Source: Vaginimicrobium propionicum (lineage in GTDB: Bacteria; Actinomycetota; Actinomycetes; Propionibacteriales; Propionibacteriaceae). Taken from it: a DNA stretch of 64,000 nucleotides. The position numbers and the translations under genes were made by a program. The DNA is taken from contig NZ_LT706985.1 in assembly GCF_900155645.1 (NCBI RefSeq), positions 1,474,051 through 1,538,050 of the forward strand. Reading direction: 5' to 3'. Every line of letters begins with the position of its first letter. Positions within the stretch are counted from its first letter, which is position 1. This document shows positions 55,920 through 64,000 of the stretch, piece after piece. Below the pieces are notes generated by a model. It ran no database searches, had not been told where the DNA came from, and saw only the letters and a list, made by a program, of their open reading frames with translations.

Positions 55920-55949
55920 TGTTAGCGATAACAACAGTTAACGGTAACA
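55920..55949. promoter_or_regulatory. two LacI-type operators in the araD/araB divergent promoter
   Basis: TGTTAGCGATAACA (55920-55933) and AGTTAACGGTAACA (55936-55949) share the pattern TGTTAnCGnTAACA, with a central CG typical of LacI-family sites. They lie between the divergent starts, and a -10-like TATATT follows at 55951. The local LacI-type protein is the likely binder. Confidence 0.75.
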
Positions 55950-55979
55950 TATATTTTGGGGCGGTGAAAGGAATTAACG

Positions 55980-57560
55980 ATGATCGACGCTAAAGAGATA
56001 ATTACTTGTGGCCAAGCAACTCTAGGAATGGAGTTCGGCTCGACCAATATTAAGTCCGTTCTCATCGGGCCTGATAATGAGGTATTGGCTAGCGGTAATC
56101 ACGTCTGGGCAAACACTTTGGTAGACGGGCTGTGGAGTTATTCGTTGGCGGACGTAATCGCTGGTATGCAGGATTGTTACCGCGATTTGGCTGCCAATGT
56201 CAGTGACCAATACCAAGTTGAAATTGAAAAAATCTCCAGTATTGGCCTGTCAGGCATGATGCATGGCTATCTAGCGTTCGACGAAAACGATGAACTTTTG
56301 GTTCCTTTCAGGACGTGGCGTAACACCAATACAGTGAAAGCGGCCGCTGCTTTAACTGAGATTTTCCAATTCAATATCCCAGTGCGTTGGTCAGTCGCGC
56401 ATCTCTATCAAGCCTTTCTAGACGATGAGCCTCATGTCGCTAAACTCGCCCATCTCTACACCCTTTCCTCGTATGTCCACTGGCTGTTGAGCGGAGAGCG
56501 GGTAGTTGGTGTTGGGGATGCAAGCGGGATGTTCCCAGTGGATTCAGTTGAATGTAATTTTGATGCGGCGATGCTTAAGAAGTTTGATGACTTGGTTGGC
56601 TCTAAAGTCAACCGCTCGGTAGCGGATATTTTCCCAAAGGTGCTTGTCGCTGGCCAAAATGCTGGGAGGCTGACTGCTGCTGGCGCGCAACTTCTTGACC
56701 CTGCTGGAAAACTGAAATCGGGCGCTTTAATGTGCCCGCCAGAGGGGGACGCAGGTACTGGTATGGTCGCCACGAATGCGGTTAGCGTCCGTACTGGAAA
56801 TGTGAGCACGGGAACCTCAATTTTCAGCATGGTCGTCCTGGAACATCCACTTTCTCGCATACATCCCGAGATCGATATGGTGACTACGCCAGCAGGCGAT
56901 GCGGTCGCTATGGTTCACTGCAATAACGGAGCCAGCGAGCTGGGGGAGTGGGCGGCAATGTTCGCCGATTTTTCAAAGCGGATCGGTTCGACCGTCACCC
57001 TGGGTGAAGTATTTGATGCCCTAATGAAGGCGTCGCTAGAGGCCGAGCCTGATGGTGGTGGCCTGATGTCTTTCAACTATCTGGCTGGTGAGCCAATAAC
57101 CGAATTGGTTGAGGGACGACCGCTATTTTTCCGCACGCCTGACTCTAGATTTAACCTGGCTAACTTCATCAGAGTTCAGCTCTATGCAGTATTAGCTACC
57201 TTGCGTTTAGGCATGGATATTTTGAAAGACGAGGACGTTAGCGTCGAATTGATGATCGGTCATGGCGGCTTCTTTAAGACAGCAGGTGTGGGGCAATCTG
57301 CTATGGCAAATGCCCTTAATATTCCCGTATCTGTGGGTAAAACTGCCAGCAACGGAGGAGCCTGGGGAATAGCGGTGCTGGCTAAGTTTGCAGCTAGTGG
57401 CGAAAGCAATTTAGCTAGCTACCTTGCCGAAAAAGTTTTTAGCCCTGACGCCTTCTCGACGATCACTCCCGACCTGGATGAAGTCAATGGTTTTGAGCGA
57501 TTTCTTAGCGCCTATCGCCGGGCTTTGACGGTACAACGTTGCGCCGTCGAAAACAGCTAG
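55980..57560 (+). CDS. araB: FGGY-family carbohydrate kinase, probable ribulokinase
   Basis: A 526-residue sugar kinase. The N-terminal phosphate-binding motif is MEFGSTNIKSVLI, and the C-terminal family block is IGHGGFFKTAGVGQSAMANAL. Context with araD and araA makes L-ribulose the expected substrate, though the sequence resembles the FGGY group broadly and a xylulokinase role is not excluded by sequence alone. AAGGAA precedes the ATG. Its stop overlaps the convergent LacI gene by 4 bp. Confidence 0.8.
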   Translation: MIDAKEIITCGQATLGMEFGSTNIKSVLIGPDNEVLASGNHVWANTLVDGLWSYSLADVIAGMQDCYRDLAANVSDQYQVEIEKISSIGLSGMMHGYLAFDENDELLVPFRTWRNTNTVKAAAALTEIFQFNIPVRWSVAHLYQAFLDDEPHVAKLAHLYTLSSYVHWLLSGERVVGVGDASGMFPVDSVECNFDAAMLKKFDDLVGSKVNRSVADIFPKVLVAGQNAGRLTAAGAQLLDPAGKLKSGALMCPPEGDAGTGMVATNAVSVRTGNVSTGTSIFSMVVLEHPLSRIHPEIDMVTTPAGDAVAMVHCNNGASELGEWAAMFADFSKRIGSTVTLGEVFDALMKASLEAEPDGGGLMSFNYLAGEPITELVEGRPLFFRTPDSRFNLANFIRVQLYAVLATLRLGMDILKDEDVSVELMIGHGGFFKTAGVGQSAMANALNIPVSVGKTASNGGAWGIAVLAKFAASGESNLASYLAEKVFSPDAFSTITPDLDEVNGFERFLSAYRRALTVQRCAVENS

Positions 57561-58582
57561 TCGAGTGAGCGTACTGAGCTGCGGACTATCAGCTCAGGCT
57601 GAATCCGCTGCGAAGGTTGACCTTCAGCCCCTTCGATCCTGGCGACCAACATTCGCATTCCGAGTTTTCCTAGTTCATCGAAATCTTGGTGGACGGTGGT
57701 TAGCGGGGGGATGAAGTGGCCGGAGTCTGGTTGCCCATCGAAGCCAACGACCGAGATATCGTCTGGAACTCGATACCCGCGCGCTGTCAGCCCATGAATT
57801 AAACCTAAAGCCATCTGGTCGTTCGCAGCGAAAACCGCAGTAAGCCCTGGAATTTGAAGTAATTTATCAGCAGCGGCGTATCCTGATTCGGCGGACCAGT
57901 CGCCAATAACCACGGGTGGCTTTTGCAGCCCAGATTTAGCTATGCAATGCTGCCAGGCGCATAGTCTGTTCTGAGCGTCAAACCAGTCTTGGGGGCCAGC
58001 AATGTGGGCGATTACCTTGTGCCCACGACTGATCAAGTGATCGACCGCCAGTGTGGCGCCGGTATGTTGGTCTATGCAGGCCTGATGTAGCAGCGGGATG
58101 TTGTCATCAGTGCGATTTATCGAGCTAAACAAAATGCTGGGCGCAGTCAATGTGGCAGAACCAATAAATTCAGTTGAGGATGAGCGCGGTGCGATGATTA
58201 CCATCCCGTCTACCTGTCTGGACGTCAAAACGTCAAGACCTTGGTTAAACTCCTCTGTAAGGCCGTCCTGAAGCATGTAAACGATTGGCACATAGCCAGA
58301 GTCTCTGGCGGCGGTATACATCGCCCGCAGCATATTCATGGGGCCATATTCAGAGTAAGCGTGAATTAGCATCCCAATTTGATGGGTGCGTCCTGCCGCC
58401 AAAGCCCTAGCCAAAGTGTTTGGTCGGTAACCAAGTTCTTCGATCGCGGCTTGCACCTTTTGCTTGGTTTCGGGGCGAATTCTAGCGTTGCCATTAAGAA
58501 CTCGAGACACCGTCATGTGTGAAACTCCTGCTGCTGCCGCAACTTCACGCATGCTGGGCGTCTTGCCTTTACGTTGGCTCAT
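57557..58582 (-). CDS. LacI-family transcriptional regulator, probable arabinose regulator
   Basis: A 341-residue repressor. The N-terminal helix-turn-helix (MREVAAAAGVSHMTVSRVLNG) and hinge (YRPNTLARALAAGRT) are followed by a periplasmic-binding-type sensor domain. Its position between araB and the transporter, and the three LacI-like operators around these genes, point to control of this regulon. L-arabinose or a derived sugar is the likely effector, by inference. Confidence 0.88.
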   Translation of the reverse strand: MSQRKGKTPSMREVAAAAGVSHMTVSRVLNGNARIRPETKQKVQAAIEELGYRPNTLARALAAGRTHQIGMLIHAYSEYGPMNMLRAMYTAARDSGYVPIVYMLQDGLTEEFNQGLDVLTSRQVDGMVIIAPRSSSTEFIGSATLTAPSILFSSINRTDDNIPLLHQACIDQHTGATLAVDHLISRGHKVIAHIAGPQDWFDAQNRLCAWQHCIAKSGLQKPPVVIGDWSAESGYAAADKLLQIPGLTAVFAANDQMALGLIHGLTARGYRVPDDISVVGFDGQPDSGHFIPPLTTVHQDFDELGKLGMRMLVARIEGAEGQPSQRIQPELIVRSSVRSLD

Positions 58583-58614
58583 TGGATTTACCTAACTGAC
58601 TTAAGCCGTGCATC

Positions 58615-58632
58615 TTGTAATAATTGTTACAA
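58615..58632. promoter_or_regulatory. palindrome TTGTAA-N6-TTACAA upstream of the LacI-type gene
   Basis: Perfect 6-bp arms around six bases lie 33 bp before the regulator's start. A direct repeat TGTTACAAA (58625-58633 and 58639-58647) overlaps it. It differs from the ara operator, so it may be for autoregulation or another regulator. Confidence 0.45.
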
Positions 58633-58696
58633 ATATCATGTTACAAAATATTTGATCGTGACCAATTCGTTACTCGAATCTCTTGCGGAAAATTTA

Positions 58697-58710
58697 TGTT
58701 AGCGGTAACT
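58697..58710 (+). promoter_or_regulatory. third ara-type operator, upstream of the transporter genes
   Basis: TGTTAGCGGTAACT differs from the TGTTAnCGnTAACA pattern only at the last base. It lies about 85 bp before the binding-protein start, within reach of its promoter. This ties the transporter to the araD/araB regulon. Confidence 0.75.
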
Positions 58711-58755
58711 TAAATATCGGATGGCGAAGACAAGAGTCCACACATCTAGCTAAAT

Positions 58756-58775
58756 GCTCCCCAAGGAAGGGGAGC
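58756..58775 (+). other. GC-rich leader hairpin before the binding-protein gene
   Basis: GCTCCCC pairs with GGGGAGC around AAGGAA, 8 bp before the AAGGAGG ribosome site. The loop itself resembles a ribosome site. It may stabilise or tune translation of the abundant binding protein. Confidence 0.55.
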
Positions 58776-58795
58776 TAAAGTTCAAGGAGGAACGT

Positions 58796-59797
58796 ATGTC
58801 AATCCGTAAAGGTTTACGCAGTTTTGCGGCGGGTGCTACCGCAGTTGCCGCGATGCTCACCTTCACTGCTTGCAGTAATGGCGGTAATGAAGGAGAAAAC
58901 ACGGACGCTGGTAAAGACGCATCGCAAGCAACCGTTGGCTTCGTAGCCGTCGGCCCTGAGGGAGGATTTAGGACTGCAAATGAAAATGACATTCAGCAAG
59001 CGTTCAAGGACGCTGGCATAACGCTGAAATACTCGCCGACTCAGAACAATGATCAGCAGAAGCAGCTTCAGGCTTTCGCCTCATTCGTTGACGAAGGTGT
59101 GGACGCTATCGTCTTGTCTGCTACTGAGGCTACCGGCTGGGAAGAATCTCTGAAAGAGGCGGCCGACGCTGGCATTCCGGTTGTTCTTGTTGATCGTGGT
59201 ATCGAGCCTAACGATGAGTCTCTATACTCCTCACACATCGGCCCGTCGAACGTTACCGCAGGTAAGAAGGCGGGCGAATGGGCCATGAAGAAGTTCCCGG
59301 ATGGTGCTAAGGCCATTGTGCTGGAAGGCCCTGCAGGATTGTCGGTGGTTAATGACCGGAATCAAGGCTGGGACGAGGCTATTAAGGGCTCTAACATTCA
59401 GGTTCTAGAACACCAGTCAGCTAACTGGTCAACCGAAGAAGGTAAGACGGTTACTGAAGGTTTGTTGGACAAGTACAACAATGACATTAACGTCATTTTC
59501 GCTCAAAATGATGAAATGGGATTGGGTGCTATTCAGGCGGTAGAGGCCAAGGGGCTGAAACCGGGACCTGGCGGCATTGAAATCATCACCATCGATGGCA
59601 CCAAGCCGGCAATGCAGTCGTTAATTGACGGCAAGCTCAGCTATGTCATTGAATACAATCCAATCTTCGGTAAAGAGGTCGTTGACGTCGTAAAGGATCT
59701 GCTCGCTGGCAAGGATGTCGAAAAGCAGATCGAGGTCGAATCAGGTGCCTTTGAAAAGGCTGACGCTGAGCCAATCATTAATGAGCGTCCGTACTGA
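58796..59797 (+). CDS. ytfQ: furanose-sugar ABC transporter, binding lipoprotein (YtfQ-like)
   Basis: A 333-residue lipoprotein; the lipobox Cys is near residue 26 (FTACSN). It matches YtfQ closely in plan: VGFVAVGPEGGFR start, ATGWEESLKEAADAGIPVVLVDRGIE, and AQNDEMGLGAIQA. In E. coli YtfQ binds the furanose forms of galactose and arabinose. AAGGAGG lies 5 nt before the ATG at 58796, which is preferred over 58754. It is first of a four-gene operon. Confidence 0.88.
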   Translation: MSIRKGLRSFAAGATAVAAMLTFTACSNGGNEGENTDAGKDASQATVGFVAVGPEGGFRTANENDIQQAFKDAGITLKYSPTQNNDQQKQLQAFASFVDEGVDAIVLSATEATGWEESLKEAADAGIPVVLVDRGIEPNDESLYSSHIGPSNVTAGKKAGEWAMKKFPDGAKAIVLEGPAGLSVVNDRNQGWDEAIKGSNIQVLEHQSANWSTEEGKTVTEGLLDKYNNDINVIFAQNDEMGLGAIQAVEAKGLKPGPGGIEIITIDGTKPAMQSLIDGKLSYVIEYNPIFGKEVVDVVKDLLAGKDVEKQIEVESGAFEKADAEPIINERPY

Positions 59798-59836
59798 TCA
59801 ATTAACGGGTGAGTCTGTCCCCCAATGAAAAGGTCT

Positions 59837-59874
59837 GATCGGGCGTCAAGAGCGACTGAACTTGGCGCCCGATC
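59837..59874 (+). other. strong intercistronic hairpin after the binding-protein gene
   Basis: A 14-bp stem, GATCGGGCGTCAAG with CTTGGCGCCCGATC (one G-T pair), closes a 10-nt loop and has no T tract after it. Such structures protect upstream mRNA and let binding proteins be made in excess over the transporter core. That role is inferred. Confidence 0.7.
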
Positions 59875-59920
59875 TGACTAAGTGGACAAACATCAAAGCC
59901 CGGCTTTATGGAGAATAACT

Positions 59921-61465
59921 ATGAGCTCATCAAGTGAGACTGTCGATAAGGTTGCCGGGCAACCAATTGTTCAGATGAACAATATTTCTATTGAGTTCCC
60001 TGGAGTTAAAGCCCTTGATGGCGTCGATTTTAGGCTTTTCCCTGGTGAAGTGCACGCCATTATGGGGGAAAACGGAGCAGGTAAATCTACCCTAATCAAG
60101 GCTCTGACCGGTGTTTATAAAATCGATAGTGGCGAGATATACGTCAATTCAACTAAGCGATTTTTTAAGGGCACAGCAGATGCTGAAGCCGCTGGAATTT
60201 CAACCGTTTACCAAGAGGTAAATCTTTGCACAAACTTAACGGTTGGGGAAAACCTTATGCTTGGGCACGAGGTTCGGGGGCCTCTAGGCATTAACTGGCG
60301 TGCGACACACCAGCGCGCACATGAGGCTCTAAAAGATGTCGGCCTGTCATCCCTAGACACGAAGGCGCCGTTATCTTCAGTGTCTATCGCTGTCCAGCAG
60401 CTGGTAGCGATTGCTAGGGCAGTCAGCGTTGACGCAAAAGTGCTAATTCTTGACGAGCCAACCTCTTCTTTGGACACGAATGAGGTTGACCAGCTCTTTA
60501 CGATCATTCGAAGGTTGCGAGATAAGGGTGTGGCGATTCTGTTCGTATCCCACTTCTTAGACCAGGTCTATGAAATCAGTGATCGCATTACTGTGTTGCG
60601 AAATGGCAAGCTCATTCACGAAGAATCTGCATCTACTCTGGATAGGGCTCGCATGGTGTCCATGATGGTCGGACAAGACGTGTCTACCATCAAGATTACC
60701 GAAGACTGTGGCAATGTCTTCGACGAACAAGCGCCGATTGTGCTAAACGTCTCCGGATTGGCGAAGGCGGGTAGCGTTCACCCGATTAATTTCGATTTGC
60801 GAACAGGTGAAGTGCTTGGGTTTGCCGGCTTGCTAGGTTCTGGACGTACTGAGGTTGCCCGACTGGTATACGGTGCAGACAAGGCTGATGACGGAGTCAT
60901 GACGCTGGACGGCGTGAAAGTCACCGGCCTAGATTTGCTTGGTTCGCTGAAACGCGGCATCGCATATTCTACAGAAAACCGGCGTGATGAGGGAGTTATT
61001 GCTGGCTTGTCTGTTAGAGACAACATCATTTTATCGATGCAGGCTTTGCGGGGATGGTCAAGAAAAATCTCGCACGCCGAGGCCGAAAAAATTTGCGACT
61101 ACTATATCAAGCAATTAGGTATTAAAACCCCATCCGGCGACACGCTAGCCGGCTCACTTTCTGGTGGTAATCAGCAAAAAATGTTGCTTGCCAGATGGTT
61201 AGCCATTAATCCGAAAGTTCTTATTTTGGATGAGCCAACGCGCGGAATTGACGTGGCGGCAAAGGCTGAAATTATGAATACCGTTTTGCAGCTAGCGCAG
61301 CAGGGCATGTCGATTATCTTCATTTCGTCTGAAATAGAAGAAGTCTTGAGAGTGAGCGCCCGGGTGCTGGTTATGCGGGACAGAAAACAAGCTGCTTTGA
61401 AAGTAAATGATGAAAATCTTACTCAAAAGGCGATTGTCGGCATTATTGCGGACGGAGACAAGTAG
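59921..61465 (+). CDS. ytfR: furanose-sugar ABC transporter, ATP-binding protein (YtfR-like)
   Basis: A 514-residue double-ATPase of the RbsA/AraG/YtfR type that powers uptake. Domain 1 has Walker A GENGAGKST and Walker B LILDEPTSSLD. Domain 2 has the usual degenerate Walker A (GLLGSGRTE), with an intact signature LSGGNQQKMLLARW and Walker B LILDEPTRGID. GGAG lies 7 nt before the ATG at 59921, preferred over an upstream GTG at 59882. Confidence 0.92.
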   Translation: MSSSSETVDKVAGQPIVQMNNISIEFPGVKALDGVDFRLFPGEVHAIMGENGAGKSTLIKALTGVYKIDSGEIYVNSTKRFFKGTADAEAAGISTVYQEVNLCTNLTVGENLMLGHEVRGPLGINWRATHQRAHEALKDVGLSSLDTKAPLSSVSIAVQQLVAIARAVSVDAKVLILDEPTSSLDTNEVDQLFTIIRRLRDKGVAILFVSHFLDQVYEISDRITVLRNGKLIHEESASTLDRARMVSMMVGQDVSTIKITEDCGNVFDEQAPIVLNVSGLAKAGSVHPINFDLRTGEVLGFAGLLGSGRTEVARLVYGADKADDGVMTLDGVKVTGLDLLGSLKRGIAYSTENRRDEGVIAGLSVRDNIILSMQALRGWSRKISHAEAEKICDYYIKQLGIKTPSGDTLAGSLSGGNQQKMLLARWLAINPKVLILDEPTRGIDVAAKAEIMNTVLQLAQQGMSIIFISSEIEEVLRVSARVLVMRDRKQAALKVNDENLTQKAIVGIIADGDK

Positions 61466-61467
61466 CC

Positions 61468-62562
61468 ATGATGTCTAAGAAAGATAATAAAAAAGTATTC
61501 AAATTGCCTCGGGTAGAACGACGGCTAATGTTCACCATTGCGGCGTTAATTCTACTTATTTTGGTGTGCACCATAAAAGATCCAAGATTCTTACAAATTG
61601 GTTTTTCGGATGGGCAGTTCACGGGTCCATTAATGGACATGTTAAGAGATTCAGCCAGTTATTTAATGATCGCTGTGGGAATGACTTTCGTTATAGCTAC
61701 CGCAGGTATTGATCTTTCAGTTGGAGCGGTAATGGCCGTCTCAGGGGCTGTCGCAATGTCAATGCTGGCATCCAGCGGTCCTGGGTTCGAGGCTGCTCTC
61801 GTAGCTATTGCCGCCGCCCTTGGGGTCTCAGTGCTAATCGGAGCCTGGAATGGTCTTCTGGTTTCCAGACTTGGACTTCAGGCTTTTATCACCACATTGA
61901 TAATGATGCTTGCTGGTCGTGGTATTGCCAAAGTGATTACACATGGCGAAAATGTGGCAGCAAAAAATGAATTTTTTGGTTGGTTAGCCACAGGCAAGGT
62001 ATTAGGTTTGCCAGCAGCGTGGATCGTAGCAACTTTGATTGTTGTCGGTGTGGCGCTGCTGATGCGCAAAACGGCGCTTGGCCTCCAGATCGAGGCAGTG
62101 GGATTGAACCAATCAGCCGCAGCTATGGCTGGCATCAGGCCGAAACAGATTCTATTCAGTGTCTACGCCATCTCTGGGCTACTCGCTGGAATGGCTGGCA
62201 TATTCGCGGTTGGCAATGTGATGCGCGTTGAACCGGCTAATACCGGTATGAGTAACGAGATGGATGCGATTTTGGCTGTCGTTATTGGTGGAACATCACT
62301 TTTGGGCGGCAGATTCTCCATAGTCGGTTCGTACCTTGGGGCGATGATAATCGCCATGTTGAATAAGACAATCGTGTGGTTGGGCATTCCGAATGCGGCT
62401 ACCCCAGCGTTCAAGGCTGTCATAGTGATCGTCATTTGTGTTTTGCAATCCTCGTTGTTCGGAAAGCTTCTAGAAAATATGCGTGGGAAACATATTACGA
62501 AAACGGTTAATACGCCTAGCGACACTGAAGTTGCTGCCCCAGAAAAAGAGGTGCTGGCATGA
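61468..62562 (+). CDS. ytfT: furanose-sugar ABC transporter, permease 1 (YtfT-like)
   Basis: A 364-residue permease with about nine hydrophobic segments. The conserved block VGMTFVIATAGIDLSVGAVMA and the motif AVVIGGTSLLGGRFS match YtfT. It starts 2 bp after the ATPase stop. Its end overlaps the second permease ATG by 4 bp, so expression is coupled. Confidence 0.9.
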   Translation: MMSKKDNKKVFKLPRVERRLMFTIAALILLILVCTIKDPRFLQIGFSDGQFTGPLMDMLRDSASYLMIAVGMTFVIATAGIDLSVGAVMAVSGAVAMSMLASSGPGFEAALVAIAAALGVSVLIGAWNGLLVSRLGLQAFITTLIMMLAGRGIAKVITHGENVAAKNEFFGWLATGKVLGLPAAWIVATLIVVGVALLMRKTALGLQIEAVGLNQSAAAMAGIRPKQILFSVYAISGLLAGMAGIFAVGNVMRVEPANTGMSNEMDAILAVVIGGTSLLGGRFSIVGSYLGAMIIAMLNKTIVWLGIPNAATPAFKAVIVIVICVLQSSLFGKLLENMRGKHITKTVNTPSDTEVAAPEKEVLA

Positions 62563-63671
62563 GTACGACTAAGAAAACTAAGGCGAAAGACTCGGAGATT
62601 AAGCAGTCAAGTTGGGTAGTTAAGAATTTGACGAAAATCCCTAGCTACGTTGCAGTGATTTTCTTTGCGTTAATCTTTATTTATGGAGAAGCTGTATATG
62701 GTAACTTCTTCACATTGCGCACCTTTTCGTCGTTGTTAAATGATAACGCTTATCTAATTATCTTAGCTGTCGGCATGACGATACCCATTTTGACCGGCGG
62801 TATTGACCTGTCAATTGGGGCAATAATTGCCTTGAGCTCTGTTATTGGCGCCTCGATGGCAAATGCTGGCGTCCCTTGGGTAATCACCACGATTGTTATG
62901 ATTCTTGTGGGTACCGTCATGGGTGCAATATCTGGTACGTTAATTCGCTATTTCGATATGCAGCCTTTTATAGCAACCTTGGCGACTATGTATTTGGGAC
63001 AAGGCATAGCGGCGATTATTTCTTCGCAGCCTATCGTTTTAGACAAGGAATACGGGCTAAGATTATTCGGCGAAAAGTTGATGCTTATCGACGGTCCTAA
63101 GAATCAGGATCTCCGTATTTCAGTAGGATTCATATTTGCTGTTATCTGTGTTATCGCAATTTATTTTGTGATGCATAAATCCCGGAGTGGGCGCACAATT
63201 TACGCTTTGGGTGCGCCGGCAAAAGACTCCGCTAGGTTGATGGGTCTGCCTACGGGTTGGGCGCTCAGCTCGATATATCTGATGTCAGGAACTATGGCTG
63301 GTGTATCTGCTGTTGTATTCGTCTCATCTGTTGGTAAAGGCCAAAACATTCTTGGCCAGGGCTGGGAATTAAATGCAGTCGCGGCAGCGGTTATAGGCGG
63401 AACGATTATCACGGGCGGTGCCGGATATATTTTAGGTTCGGTTGTTGGTGCATTGGTTTTTGCGACCATGAATCTAATAATTATTCGCGACGGTTCTATT
63501 GCTCCAGAAGCCACAACTATCATCACTGGCGCTTTACTGCTGATTTTCGTTGTTATTCAGCGGGTTATCGTCCACTTTGCCGAACGAAGTAGAGCTGGTG
63601 CTGCTTTAGAGCCCAAGTCAGCAGACAGTAATGCCGATTTAAAAATGTCAAAAGAAACCGTTGTTAGTTAA
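62559..63671 (+). CDS. yjfF: furanose-sugar ABC transporter, permease 2 (YjfF-like)
   Basis: A 370-residue permease with [20 protein letters not shown] and [20 protein letters not shown], blocks shared with YjfF. Two different permeases with one double-ATPase and one binding protein is the YtfQRT-YjfF layout, so the pair probably forms a heterodimeric channel. It lies 14-20 bp before araA. Confidence 0.9.
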   Translation: MSTTKKTKAKDSEIKQSSWVVKNLTKIPSYVAVIFFALIFIYGEAVYGNFFTLRTFSSLLNDNAYLIILAVGMTIPILTGGIDLSIGAIIALSSVIGASMANAGVPWVITTIVMILVGTVMGAISGTLIRYFDMQPFIATLATMYLGQGIAAIISSQPIVLDKEYGLRLFGEKLMLIDGPKNQDLRISVGFIFAVICVIAIYFVMHKSRSGRTIYALGAPAKDSARLMGLPTGWALSSIYLMSGTMAGVSAVVFVSSVGKGQNILGQGWELNAVAAAVIGGTIITGGAGYILGSVVGALVFATMNLIIIRDGSIAPEATTIITGALLLIFVVIQRVIVHFAERSRAGAALEPKSADSNADLKMSKETVVS

Positions 63672-63691
63672 AAGATTTAGGAAGTATGGAG

Positions 63692-64000
63692 ATGGAAAGT
63701 TTTTACGAAAATCGTGAGGTTTGGTTTTTCACTGGTAGCCAAGGACTTTACGGTGAAGAGACTTTGCGTCAAGTCGCTGAGCAATCACAGCGGGTTGTTG
63801 ACGCGCTAAATGCTCCCAATGAGGTGCCGCTGAAAATAGTTTGGAAGCCGGTATTAACCGATTCGGACGCTATCCGTCGCGCAATCCTTGACGCTGACTC
63901 AGATGATCGCGTAGTCGGGATCATCGCTTGGATGCACACCTTCTCGCCAGCCAAAATGTGGATTCGTGGGCTTGAGGTTCTGACGAAACCTCTGCTTCAT
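63692..64000 (+). CDS. araA: L-arabinose isomerase (partial, 3' end outside window)
   Basis: The visible 103 residues match the AraA N-terminus: [26 protein letters not shown], with a conserved [16 protein letters not shown] block. The enzyme converts L-arabinose to L-ribulose. AGGA lies 9 nt before the ATG at 63692; an ATG two codons upstream at 63686 is also possible. It follows the transporter genes directly and is probably in the same transcript. Confidence 0.93.
   Translation, partial: MESFYENREVWFFTGSQGLYGEETLRQVAEQSQRVVDALNAPNEVPLKIVWKPVLTDSDAIRRAILDADSDDRVVGIIAWMHTFSPAKMWIRGLEVLTKPLLH

Overview
This window is a chromosomal stretch from an actinobacterium of moderate GC content. Direct signs are a WhiB-like iron-sulfur regulator, a DUF3566 protein next to gyrA, a DUF721/DciA gene between recF and gyrB, a DUF6049 protein, an actinobacterial MurJ-type pseudokinase, and the order dnaA-dnaN-recF-DUF721-gyrB-gyrA-DUF3566-tRNA-Ile. 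The secreted protein with a Rib-like domain and LPKTG motif, plus the moderate GC, suggest an Actinomycetaceae-like organism. That placement is inference; I cannot name a genus.

The chromosomal origin lies near 29.5-29.9 kb, between dnaN and dnaA, where DnaA boxes cluster. To its left, on the minus strand and away from the origin, run dnaN, recF, dciA, gyrB, gyrA, the DUF3566 gene and tRNA-Ile(GAT). To its right, on the plus strand, run rpmH, rnpA, yidD, yidC, jag (khpB-like), rsmG, parA and parB, with two parS sites at the parA start. A terminator closes parB and trxA, which converge.

From 36.6 to 50.3 kb ten minus-strand genes read towards the origin: a solute-binding lipoprotein, a MecA-like penicillin-binding lipoprotein, MscS, an EamA exporter, the CCA-adding enzyme, an MFS transporter, DUF6049, a small membrane protein, a pseudokinase, then trxB and trxA. 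This matches the conserved actinobacterial pcnA-DUF6049-murJ-trxBA block, except that the MurJ flippase itself is absent from its usual place.

From 50.3 to 55.2 kb are a rhodanese-like gene, the ribosomal/SSB operon rpsF-ssb-rpsR-rplI, and a large protein joining a degenerate KaiC-like domain to a PEP-synthase-type ATP-grasp domain. From 55.2 kb to the right edge is a complete-looking L-arabinose system: araD diverging from an FGGY kinase (araB candidate), a LacI-type regulator, a YtfQRT/YjfF-type furanose ABC transporter, and the start of araA. Three copies of one palindromic operator (TGTTAnCGnTAACA) sit before araD/araB and before the transporter.

The left 21 kb is mainly housekeeping: nagA, serS, a diacylglycerol-kinase-like enzyme, alr, gltA, pheA, an ornithine carbamoyltransferase, a two-component system and glyA, along with a beta-CASP nuclease, an NlpC/P60-like secreted protein and the LPKTG protein. 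I found no insertion sequences, prophage or CRISPR arrays. The most unusual points are the MurJ-less pseudokinase locus, a second DnaA-box cluster 28 kb from oriC, a sortase signal that ends just after LPKTG, several promoters placed for leaderless mRNA, and several enzyme-fold proteins that have lost catalytic residues.
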